The notes below the pieces were generated by a model that did no database searches, was not told the DNA's origin, and saw only the letters and a program-made list of their open reading frames with translations. The position numbers and the translations under genes are program-made. A stretch of 64,000 bases of DNA. Source: Prauserella endophytica. Lineage in GTDB: Bacteria > Actinomycetota > Actinomycetes > Mycobacteriales > Pseudonocardiaceae. Position 1 is the first letter of the stretch. Each line of letters begins with the position of its first letter. This document shows, piece after piece, positions 8,726 through 15,310 of this stretch. The stretch is taken from the NCBI RefSeq assembly GCF_005146945.1, contig NZ_SWMS01000002.1, positions 434,001 to 498,000 of the forward strand, read 5' to 3'.

Positions 8726-8753
8726 CGGGGAGCCGGGCCGGTCCGGCTCCCCG
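8726..8753. terminator. Bidirectional hairpin terminator
   Basis: An 11-bp perfect stem, CGGGGAGCCGG (8726-8736) and its complement (8743-8753), encloses a 6-base loop. It lies exactly between the stop of the MFS gene and the stop of the convergent ACT-like gene, so it can serve both strands. There is no T-run, as is usual in high-GC actinobacteria. Confidence 0.7.
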
Positions 8754-8760
8754 CGCGCCG

Positions 8761-9045
8761 CTACAGCAGCTCGGCGGAGACGATGGCGGGCAGCTGGCGG
8801 AGGCTCTCCAGCAGCTGCTCGACGTCGGTGGTCATGATCGTGCAGACGACGCTGCTCTCGGCGACGCCGTCGTGGATGTCGACGGTCAGGTCGTGCACCT
8901 GGTGTCCGCCCTGGTGCAGGGCCGAGGACAGGGTGAGCAGCCCTTCGACACCCCCGGTGAAGTAGGTGGCGATCCGGCGGCGCATGGGGAACGCCGCGCG
9001 GGCAGAGGGCATGCGATGTGTGGCTGGGCCGATGGCGAGAGACAT
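8761..9045 (-). CDS. Small ACT-domain-like protein
   Basis: 94 residues from ATG with GGAG seven bases upstream. From about residue 22 the sequence follows one beta-alpha-beta-beta-alpha-beta ACT fold (RIATYFTGGVEGLLTLSSAL, HQVHDLTVDIHDG, VVCTIMTT, VEQLLESLRQLP, VSAELL). Free-standing ACT modules of this size include small regulatory subunits such as IlvM-type acetolactate synthase subunits, but no partner gene is adjacent. Its leader contains a 17-codon ORF with three consecutive valine codons and a stable hairpin, which suggests a link to branched-chain amino-acid supply. Confidence 0.65.
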   Translation of the reverse strand: MSLAIGPATHRMPSARAAFPMRRRIATYFTGGVEGLLTLSSALHQGGHQVHDLTVDIHDGVAESSVVCTIMTTDVEQLLESLRQLPAIVSAELL

Positions 9046-9125
9046 GGAGGATCTCCAGTTCGAGGACTGACAGGATCCGGGCCAGGCCCCGAGAAGAATG
9101 CCGCTCGTCCGCGGTCGGCAGCGCT

Positions 9126-9157
9126 GCGCGCCGGCGACCTGGGTTCAGCCGGCGCGC
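9126..9157 (-). promoter_or_regulatory. Leader hairpin overlapping the end of the leader ORF
   Basis: GCGCGCCGGC at 9126-9135 pairs perfectly with GCCGGCGCGC at 9148-9157 around a 12-base loop. On the minus-strand transcript the first arm covers the last codons of the 17-codon ORF and the loop begins with its stop codon, so ribosome position could change folding. It lies upstream of the ACT-like gene. Confidence 0.5.
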
Positions 9158-9198
9158 CTCACTACTACGTCTCGCTTCGACGTCAGAGGCAGCTGCAT
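9145..9198 (-). CDS. Putative leader peptide (attenuator-like), 17 codons
   Basis: The ORF reads MQLPLTSKRDVVVRRAG and stops at TGA (9145-9147). It holds three consecutive valine codons, GTA GTA GTG, with GTA being uncommon in this GC-rich sequence, and two leucines. TACCGT lies seven bases upstream of the ATG, the spacing expected for a -10 element giving a leaderless transcript. The hairpin at 9126-9157 begins in its last codons. The ACT-like gene starts 99 bp downstream. This resembles branched-chain amino-acid attenuators; function is inferred. Confidence 0.45.
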   Translation of the reverse strand: MQLPLTSKRDVVVRRAG

Positions 9199-9549
9199 GC
9201 CAGGCACGGTAGCAGACGTCGCCCGCGATCTCGACCCGCGTAGCGCGGACAGGAGTCCCGCGCCTCCGGGAGCAAGCGGAGGCCGAGTCGCACCAGGCAC
9301 TGAGCGACCGTGGGTTCCGGAACAACAGGGACGAGGTCTGCGCCCGTGTCGAGCGCCGCAACGCCCGGTTCCTGGAGCGCCTGGTCGTGCGGGGCCGAGC
9401 CCGGCCCGTGGTCCCTCGGTGCTGATCTCGGTCCCGGTGACCGGACTGGTCGCCCGGTTCGCCGAGCCGGACGGGCTCCCGGCGCCGGGGACGAGGTCGC
9501 CGACATTCACCTGCGCCTGGCGGGGATGACCGAGGAAAGAGCGCGCGCC
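9199..9549. other. Non-coding or degraded stretch
   Basis: No complete gene is supported. A plus-strand frame around 9270-9425 reads like protein (LREQAEAESHQALSDRGF, then RVERRNARFLERLVVRG) but has no start, ends at TGA near 9425, and similar-looking sequence resumes in another frame up to about 9530. This suggests a frameshifted gene remnant of unrecognised family between the ACT-like leader and the NUDIX gene. Confidence 0.3.
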
Positions 9550-9948
9550 TCAGCGCAGGTGGCCGCTCTCGTGCAGGTGGTCGAAGATCAGCCGGTTCAC
9601 CGGCGACACGCGGTCGCGGTCGGCGTAGGTCAGCCAGCGCAGCTCGTCGATCTCGCCGGCGGGTGCGGGTGTGCCCCGGTAGTCGGCGGTGTAGCAGGTC
9701 ATGCGCACCACGGTTCCGCCGGTGCGGCCGTGTGCCCGTGCCTCGAAGGTGCCGACGTGCACGGCGGTGCCGGGCTCGATGTCGACGGTGAGCTCCTCGC
9801 CGATCTCCCTGGCGAGGGTCTCGAGATCGGTCTCGCCGGGCTCGCGTTTGCCGCCGGGGAGGTAGTACACGTCCTTGCCGCGCGACCGCGCACCGAGGAG
9901 CCTGCCGTCCTCGATCCGGAGCCAGGCGATCTTGTCGATCGTCGTCAT
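9550..9948 (-). CDS. NUDIX hydrolase
   Basis: 132 residues. The Nudix box is complete: GGKREPGETDLETLAREIGE followed by ELTV, matching GX5EX7REUXEEXGU with the Mg-binding REXXEE glutamates. It should hydrolyse a nucleoside diphosphate linked to another moiety; the substrate is not deducible. Its ATG overlaps the stop of the MocR gene by four bases (ATGA), so the two are co-translated. That pairing suggests a role in removing a damaged nucleotide or B6/sugar-nucleotide-type metabolite, which is speculative. Confidence 0.88.
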   Translation of the reverse strand: MTTIDKIAWLRIEDGRLLGARSRGKDVYYLPGGKREPGETDLETLAREIGEELTVDIEPGTAVHVGTFEARAHGRTGGTVVRMTCYTADYRGTPAPAGEIDELRWLTYADRDRVSPVNRLIFDHLHESGHLR

Positions 9949-11363
9949 GGTCCCTTCCTACCGCGCTCCAGCGCCTCGCCGATGCGGCGCACCCCCTCGG
10001 GGAACGCGCCCGGGTTCGGGCCCGCGTAGTTGAGCCGCAGGTACGGCCCCGTGGGCTCGGCGGGGAACCACTCGGTGCCCGCGGCGACGATCACCCCCGC
10101 GGCTTCACAGTCCCGCACCAGCCGGGCCAGGTCGGTGGCGTCCGGCAACCGTACCCAGAGGTTCAGCCCGCCCTGGGGGATCGTGTCGAGGTGCGCGGCG
10201 GGGACGTGTTCGGCCAGAGCGCAGGTGAGCAGGTCGCGGCGGGCGGCGAGCTGGTGCCGGAGCCCGCGCAGGTGCGTGCGCCAGGCCGGCTGGGTCATCA
10301 CGTCGAGCGCGGCGGCCTGCAGGAGGCCGCTCACGTACATGGCCTCGGCCTGGACGTCGCCGAGGATGCGCTCGCGCGCGGGCCCTCGCGCGATGATCCC
10401 GGCGACGCGCACGGCCGACGACACGCTCTTCGTCAGCGACCGCAGGTACACGACGTGCCCGCCGTCGTCGCGCGCGGCGAGCGGCACGGGGTCGGCGGTG
10501 ATCCCGAAGTCGTGCGCCCAGTCGTCCTCGATCAGGAAGGCCCCGTGCCTGCGCACAGTGTCGAGCACCTGGTCGGCCACGTCGGGCGACCAGCGCGCGC
10601 CGGTGGGGTTGGCGAAGTTCGGCTGTGCGTAGCAGGCGCGGGCGCCGGTGCGCTGGAAGGCGCGGGCCAGCTCGTCCGGGTCCGGCCCGTCGCCGCCGCT
10701 GGGCACCGGCACGAGCTGAACGCCCGCCTGCCTGGCGGCGAGGATCGCGCCCCAGTAGGTCGGTGACTCCATCAGCAATGGCCTGCCCGCCCCGGCCAGC
10801 GCGCGGAACGCGGTGCTGAGCCCGCTCTGACTACCCGGTATGACGATCGCGTCGCTCGGCGCGGGCGGCGTGATCCCGGCCGGGCAGGCGGCGCCGAGTT
10901 CGGCCGCGAACCACGCCTGCAGTTCCGGGAGCCCCGCCGCGGGTGGTCTGCCGACGGCCGCGGCACCGCGGGCGGCGCGGGTGAAGGCGGTCCGCACGAG
11001 CCGTTCGGGTAGCAGTTCGCGGTCGGGGAAACCCGAGTGCAACGCGATCACGTCGTTCGGCACGGTGCGCAGCGGGGTGGACAGCGCGGGGGAGCGGTTC
11101 GCCGGAGACCCCAGCGCGGCGGTCTGCCAGCTGTAGTCGTGCGGACGGGCGACCCGCACCGCACGGACGAAAGTGCCGACACCGGGACGGCTTTCGATCA
11201 TGCCCCGCGCGGCTAGCACCCGCAGGGCCTTCTGCACCGTGACGGGGCCCGCGCCGTAGCGTGCCGCGAGCGCGCGGGTGGACGGCAGCTTCGCACCGGG
11301 CGCGGCCGTGGCGATCCAGTCACGGAGTCCCGCGACGATCCGGGCACTGCTATCGTCGGACAT
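9945..11363 (-). CDS. MocR/PdxR-type regulator (GntR HTH plus aminotransferase domain)
   Basis: 472 residues. The N-terminal winged helix of GntR type is at residues about 8-70 (LPSTRALAARYGAGPVTVQK, MIESRPGVGTFV), joined by a proline-rich linker to a class I/II aminotransferase fold. The PLP-binding lysine lies in LRSLTKSVSSAVRVAG. Such regulators sense PLP or its aldimine. Its ATG shares bases with the ATG of the divergent EamA gene (CATG at 11361-11364), and the NUDIX gene follows in the same operon. Confidence 0.9.
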   Translation of the reverse strand: MSDDSSARIVAGLRDWIATAAPGAKLPSTRALAARYGAGPVTVQKALRVLAARGMIESRPGVGTFVRAVRVARPHDYSWQTAALGSPANRSPALSTPLRTVPNDVIALHSGFPDRELLPERLVRTAFTRAARGAAAVGRPPAAGLPELQAWFAAELGAACPAGITPPAPSDAIVIPGSQSGLSTAFRALAGAGRPLLMESPTYWGAILAARQAGVQLVPVPSGGDGPDPDELARAFQRTGARACYAQPNFANPTGARWSPDVADQVLDTVRRHGAFLIEDDWAHDFGITADPVPLAARDDGGHVVYLRSLTKSVSSAVRVAGIIARGPARERILGDVQAEAMYVSGLLQAAALDVMTQPAWRTHLRGLRHQLAARRDLLTCALAEHVPAAHLDTIPQGGLNLWVRLPDATDLARLVRDCEAAGVIVAAGTEWFPAEPTGPYLRLNYAGPNPGAFPEGVRRIGEALERGRKGP

Positions 11364-12348
11364 GTCAGCCAATAGTAGCGCTACTCGCTCCGGTGCTTCG
11401 GCGCTATCGCAGCACCCGGCCGGCCTCTGGTGGGGGCTGCTCGGGGTCGCGGCGTTCTCGTGCACCGTCCCGTTCACGCGCTTCGCCGTCGAGGACGGCG
11501 GGCTGTCGCCGCTGTTCATCGGCTCCGGCCGGGCGGTGGTCGCCGCGCTGCTCGCGGCCGCCGCACTGGCGCTCACCGGGCAGCGGCCGCCCCGCGGCAC
11601 GCAGTGGGTCCGCGTCGCTGTGGTCGCCGGGGGAGTGGTGGTGGGCTTCCCGGTGCTCACGTCCTTCGCGCTGACGGCCGCGCCCGCGAGCCACGGCGCC
11701 GTCGTGATCGCGCTGCTGCCCGCGGCGACCGCCGTGCTCGCCGTGCTCCGGGGACACGAGCGGCCACCGAGATCCTTCTGGGTCATGGCGGCCGTGGGCG
11801 CACTCGCCGCCGTCGCGTTCGCCGCGACGCAGGGCGGTGGACTCGGCGGGCTGCACTGGTGCGACCTGTTGCTCTTCGGAGCAGTCGTCGCTGCCGCGAT
11901 CGGCTACGCCGAGGGCGGGCTGCTCGCGCGCGAGCTCGGAGCCTGGCAGACCGTGTCGTGGGCGCTCGTGCTCGCCGCGCCAATGATGATCGTCCTCACC
12001 GGACTCTCGGTCGTCAAGGACCCGCCGAGCGCCACCCCGGCCGAGTGGGCGGCGTTCGCCTACCTGGCCGTGGTGAGCATGTTCCTCGGCTTCTTCGCCT
12101 GGTACCGGGGGCTCGCGATCGGCCCGATGACGCGGGTCAGTCAGGTGCAGCTCGTCCAGCCCGTGCTGAGCATCTGTTTGGCCGCGCTGCTGCTGCGCGA
12201 GCAGCTCACCTGGCCAACGGTGCTGGGCGGCATCGCCGTGATCGCCTGCGCCGGAACCGCCGTGCGCGCGCGGCTCGGACCGAGCGCGTCGTCCACTGTG
12301 GCCGGTGAGGTCACCAGATCTCGCCGGCCCACTCCGGGCGGTCGATGA
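11362..12348 (+). CDS. EamA/DMT-superfamily transporter
   Basis: 328 residues with ten hydrophobic segments in two EamA repeats (GLLGVAAFSCTVPFTRFAV at the N-terminus; FAYLAVVSMFLGFFAWYRGL in the second half, then VQLVQPVLSICLAALLLREQ). This family exports amino acids and related metabolites. It is divergent from a MocR regulator, a common pairing for EamA exporters. The start codon overlaps the MocR start; no alternative start codon occurs before the first membrane helix. The 3' end overlaps the convergent endonuclease gene by 38 bp. Confidence 0.88.
   Translation: MSANSSATRSGASALSQHPAGLWWGLLGVAAFSCTVPFTRFAVEDGGLSPLFIGSGRAVVAALLAAAALALTGQRPPRGTQWVRVAVVAGGVVVGFPVLTSFALTAAPASHGAVVIALLPAATAVLAVLRGHERPPRSFWVMAAVGALAAVAFAATQGGGLGGLHWCDLLLFGAVVAAAIGYAEGGLLARELGAWQTVSWALVLAAPMMIVLTGLSVVKDPPSATPAEWAAFAYLAVVSMFLGFFAWYRGLAIGPMTRVSQVQLVQPVLSICLAALLLREQLTWPTVLGGIAVIACAGTAVRARLGPSASSTVAGEVTRSRRPTPGGR
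11374..11385. promoter_or_regulatory. Perfect palindrome next to overlapping divergent starts
   Basis: AGTAGCGCTACT is a 12-bp perfect palindrome starting ten bases outside the MocR start codon and inside codons 5-8 of the EamA gene. Its position in the only shared control region makes it a candidate operator for the MocR-type regulator. MocR proteins often bind direct repeats, so the assignment is tentative. Confidence 0.4.
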
Positions 12349-13081
12349 ACGGGTTGCGGTTGTGCTGGAACCGTTCGTGGATCAGGTTGTTGCGGTTGCG
12401 TTCGAAGGCGTCCGGCGGGTCGGCGGCGTGCCACTCCAGCAGCACCGAGAGCCTTCCCAGGTAGGGGGCCGAGCCGTTGCCCACCTGGTCGTTCGGCTCG
12501 AGGTCGGCGAAACCGTCGGTGCCCTCGTACCGCACCGCCATGTAGAGGATCATCCGTGCGACGTCGCCCTTGACCTCGTCGCGCGGTTCGAAGGAGTCGC
12601 CGTCGGTGTAGTTGCCGGGCGCGCCGTCGACCTCGCTGCCGCCGTTGTCGAAGTCCTTGCTGTCGCGGGTGCTGTTGACCTGCACGTCGGTCGGCCGCAG
12701 GTGGTGCAGATCGGTGCCGGGGCCGGGCGCGGTACCGAAGTCGCCGTGGGACTTGGCCCAGACGTGCTCCCGGTTCCAGTCGCCGACGTCGCCACCGTTG
12801 CTGTTCTTGGCACGGGATTCGCCGCTGTAGAGCAGAATCACGTTGTTCGCGTTGGCCGGATCCTCGTCGGTGGCCTGCAATCCCTCCCACACCTGGTCGT
12901 AGGACAGTTGCTCGCTTTCGCTGATGATCTCGTGCAGCCTGGCCTTGAGGGCGTCGCCGGTCAGTCCTTCGGTGCCGGAGTAGTAGTCGTCCTGTGCGGT
13001 GGCCGAAGGCGCCAGCACGGTCCCGGTGACCGCGAGCGCGGACAGCGTGCCCGCCAGCGTGCGTACGATTCGAGTGCGCAT
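12311..13081 (-). CDS. Secreted endonuclease I family nuclease
   Basis: 256 residues from an ATG with GGGGAG upstream. A Sec signal peptide covers residues 1 to about 30 (MRTRIVRTLAGTLSALAVTG, cleavage near PSATAQ). The mature part has the His-Me finger core: NREHVWAKSHGDFG, then DLHHLRPTDVQVNSTRDSK, with the catalytic-type His, metal-binding Asn and DLHHLRP motif of the endonuclease I (EndA) family. It should degrade extracellular DNA or RNA for nutrient recovery. The gene ends inside the 3' end of the EamA gene. Confidence 0.88.
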   Translation of the reverse strand: MRTRIVRTLAGTLSALAVTGTVLAPSATAQDDYYSGTEGLTGDALKARLHEIISESEQLSYDQVWEGLQATDEDPANANNVILLYSGESRAKNSNGGDVGDWNREHVWAKSHGDFGTAPGPGTDLHHLRPTDVQVNSTRDSKDFDNGGSEVDGAPGNYTDGDSFEPRDEVKGDVARMILYMAVRYEGTDGFADLEPNDQVGNGSAPYLGRLSVLLEWHAADPPDAFERNRNNLIHERFQHNRNPFIDRPEWAGEIW

Positions 13082-13091
13082 CTGTTCTCCC

Positions 13092-13115
13092 CGTGATCGT
13101 TTTCGCCCGATCACG
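13092..13115 (-). terminator. Hairpin after the membrane-protein gene
   Basis: CGTGATCG (13092-13099) and its complement CGATCACG (13108-13115) flank an 8-base loop, 21 bp past the stop of the minus-strand gene at 13137 and just before the endonuclease ribosome site. It probably ends transcription of the upstream gene; a regulatory role in the endonuclease leader is possible. Confidence 0.45.
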
Positions 13116-13136
13116 CTCGCACGCCGAAGTGCCGGC

Positions 13137-13688
13137 TCAGTACCGACGAACGTCGTTGACCCCGTGAACTTCCGGTGACGAGCACGCCGACGCAGCCTGT
13201 CGAACGGCCTCGGCGAGACCCACGGCGTCGTGGGTCAGGCCGGTGATCGTCACGCTCCTTCGCCCGCCGACGGGGGAGCGCAGGGCGACGCGGTAGTGGA
13301 CGTCGAGACCCAGTGCTCGCTGGAAAGCGGTGTCCCTGCCGTTGTCCTTGACTCCGGCGATGTCGCTCCAGCTCACCGCCCAGGACGTTCCGGCGTAGGC
13401 GTGGCCGAGACCGCCTTGGTACAGCGTGAAGACCTCGTCGGTGCGGGTGGCGGCCAGCCGGGCCTGCCACAGGCCGGCGAACAGCGCGCCCAACCCGAAT
13501 CCGGTGACGAAAGCGGGGAAGACCATGGCGGATGCCGGTTCGTTGCCGGCGATGAGCAGCATCATCAGCATGCCGAGGCATCCGGCGACAGCGCCGAGGG
13601 GCGTGGCCAGGATGGCGATCCTCCGCCTGCGCCGGTTGTCGGTCGGGTACCGTCCGAGCACCGCGCGCAGCTCGCTTTCCGTTGCCAT
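13137..13688 (-). CDS. Two-helix membrane protein with PH-like cytoplasmic domain (paralogue of 14632-15147)
   Basis: 183 residues. A short basic N-terminus (MATESELRAVLGRY, then RRRRR) precedes two membrane helices (about residues 23-46 and 56-76), followed by a domain beginning VFTLYQGGLGHAYAG and VSWSDIAGVKDNGRDTAF, the strand pattern of PH-like modules in actinobacterial membrane proteins. It ends with SVTITGLTHDAVGLAEAV. The protein at 14632 has the same MATE start, topology and motif order (VFELYDNGLRCTRAG, ITVTGLTRDARGLLRHV), so the two are duplicates. Function is unknown. Confidence 0.72.
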   Translation of the reverse strand: MATESELRAVLGRYPTDNRRRRRIAILATPLGAVAGCLGMLMMLLIAGNEPASAMVFPAFVTGFGLGALFAGLWQARLAATRTDEVFTLYQGGLGHAYAGTSWAVSWSDIAGVKDNGRDTAFQRALGLDVHYRVALRSPVGGRRSVTITGLTHDAVGLAEAVRQAASACSSPEVHGVNDVRRY

Positions 13689-13773
13689 GGTTCACCCTTC
13701 CCGAGTCGGTGAAGGCGAAGGTATGGCAGTGCGTCGCGCGGCGGTGCGTGCTGACCGGAGGCTGCCACGACGG

Positions 13774-14025
13774 TTACCCGGCGCTGTGCTCCGGAGACAC
13801 GACGACGCCGTCCCCGATATCGCCCGGCACCCAGCGCAGCAGGTCCCCCGGTTGGCAGTCGAGTGCTTCGCAGAGCGCGGCGAGCGTCGTGAAGCGGACC
13901 GCCTTGGCGCGGCCGTTCTTGAGGACCGCCAGGTTGGCGGGGGTGATGCCGACGCGGTCGGCCAGCTCGCCCACGGACATCTTGCGCTTGGCCAGCATCA
14001 CGTCGATGTCGACGGCGATCGGCAT
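13774..14025 (-). CDS. Cro/CI-type HTH regulator paired with DUF2975 protein
   Basis: 83 residues, almost entirely a helix-turn-helix of the HTH_26 type: SVGELADRVGITPANLAVLK and RFTTLAALCEALDCQPGDLL. The ATG shares one base with the stop of the DUF2975 gene (TGATG), so the two proteins are translationally coupled. This pairing of DUF2975 membrane protein with a small HTH protein is common in Gram-positive bacteria and suggests a membrane-linked regulator. The inverted repeats upstream of the pair at 14545-14571 are its likely operator. Confidence 0.88.
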   Translation of the reverse strand: MPIAVDIDVMLAKRKMSVGELADRVGITPANLAVLKNGRAKAVRFTTLAALCEALDCQPGDLLRWVPGDIGDGVVVSPEHSAG

Positions 14026-14522
14026 CAGATCACCTCCCCGAGCTCGGCCCGCAACTGCGTGGCCTCGGCGTCGCGGGCGACGGCCTGGGCGAGCAGCATC
14101 CGCAACACGAGGACGGTGAGCGCGACCCCGAGTATCGCGACGACCGCGCCGCACAGCAGGAGCACGATGCCGGGGGCGACGGCCTCTCCGGGAGCCAGCA
14201 CGACCGCGAGCGCGAACACCAGCAGCGCGCCGGCGACGATCGCGCCGATGACGATGTGCACATAGCGGAACGAGGCGTGGGAGAACACGGTGCCACGGCG
14301 CACCATTGTCACCAGCCGCCAGACGCAGACCAGGACCACCTGGATGGTCACGATGCCGAGAACCACGATCACGAGGATCGGGGTGCGCAGGTAGGCGTAG
14401 TCGGGGTCGAGCGACTCGAGGTCCCTGGCCAGCAGCGTGACCATCACCGTTTGGACGAACACCGAACCGGCGAGCAGCACCGCGAGCACGGCGCGCAGGG
14501 CGAGCACCGTCAGCTTTCCCAT
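14025..14522 (-). CDS. DUF2975 family four-helix membrane protein
   Basis: 165 residues with four hydrophobic segments (about 7-30, 46-70, 88-112 and 118-145). The motif RRGTVFSHASFRYVHIVIG between helices two and three corresponds to the G-x-x-F segment seen in DUF2975 proteins. AAGGAG lies seven bases before the ATG. It is coupled to the downstream HTH gene and probably senses a membrane signal or modulates that regulator. The activity of the family is not established. Confidence 0.8.
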   Translation of the reverse strand: MGKLTVLALRAVLAVLLAGSVFVQTVMVTLLARDLESLDPDYAYLRTPILVIVVLGIVTIQVVLVCVWRLVTMVRRGTVFSHASFRYVHIVIGAIVAGALLVFALAVVLAPGEAVAPGIVLLLCGAVVAILGVALTVLVLRMLLAQAVARDAEATQLRAELGEVI

Positions 14523-14544
14523 CGTCTCTCCTTCGATCGACCCG

Positions 14545-14571
14545 CGATAGGAATCTATCGAAAGTCGATAG
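14545..14571. promoter_or_regulatory. Inverted-repeat operator upstream of DUF2975-HTH pair
   Basis: CGATAG occurs at 14545-14550 and 14566-14571 with its complement CTATCG at 14555-14560 between them, giving two overlapping inverted repeats with 4- and 5-bp spacers. The three half-sites repeat every 10-11 bp on one DNA face, just upstream of the ribosome site. This fits cooperative autoregulation by the Cro/CI-type protein. Confidence 0.55.
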
Positions 14572-14631
14572 TAGGGGAGACGTGTGGCCGCAGGCCACGT
14601 CGCTACGGAGTTGTGACCTGACGGGATCTGG

Positions 14632-15147
14632 TCAACGACCGGTCGCGGCCTCCACGTGCCGAAGCAGCCCCCGCGCGTCGCGGGTCAGGCCGGTGACCGT
14701 GATCTTCCGGTTGCCCGCGCAGTGGATCGTGTAGCCGAGGTCGCCGCCCGCCCACCGGGCGAGCGCGGTGTCCTTGCCCCGGCGGACGTCCACACGTTCC
14801 ACCTCCGCCCACGTGACGCTCACGGGGCGGCCCGCGCGCGTACAGCGAAGGCCGTTGTCGTACAGCTCGAAGACCTCGCCGCGCCGGTTCAGGAACCAGA
14901 TCCCGAACGCGGCGCCCAGGATCAGCAGGCCGAAGCCGAGCCCGAGCACGGCGCTCGGCAGCAGCAACGGGTCGCCCGCCGTGCCAGCCAGCCGGCCGGC
15001 GCCGTCGTCGACCGCCAGCCAGAACGCCACCCCGGCCGCGGACACCGCGGCGCCGGCTAGCAGCAGGACCACCGCGAGCCGGCCACGCCGTGCGTTCTCG
15101 GTGCGATACGTTCCCAGCACCGTGCCCAGGTCGGTTTCCGTTGCCAT
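14632..15147 (-). CDS. Two-helix membrane protein with PH-like domain (paralogue of 13137-13688)
   Basis: 171 residues from the ATG in MATETDLGTVLGTYRTENAR; a longer frame upstream is arginine-rich and unlikely. Two membrane helices lie at about residues 22-45 and 65-90, followed by VFELYDNGLRCTRAGRPVSV and WAEVERVDVRRGKDTALARW. It duplicates the gene at 13137, and the two flank the DUF2975-HTH pair, all on the minus strand. This suggests a duplicated membrane unit under common control; function is unknown. Confidence 0.72.
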   Translation of the reverse strand: MATETDLGTVLGTYRTENARRGRLAVVLLLAGAAVSAAGVAFWLAVDDGAGRLAGTAGDPLLLPSAVLGLGFGLLILGAAFGIWFLNRRGEVFELYDNGLRCTRAGRPVSVTWAEVERVDVRRGKDTALARWAGGDLGYTIHCAGNRKITVTGLTRDARGLLRHVEAATGR

Positions 15148-15310
15148 GCCGGCCGCCTCCTCGTCGTGGCTTCGACTCCGCACCGGCCGACGGTGGCACG
15201 AGCGCGGGTCCGGAAGGCACTTCGTGGCCACTAGCGGCCATCGCGCGCGTTGAATAGTTGGTCCCGCTCGAACGCGCCTCAACAGGGGAAACGCGACGTA
15301 CCGTGCACGA

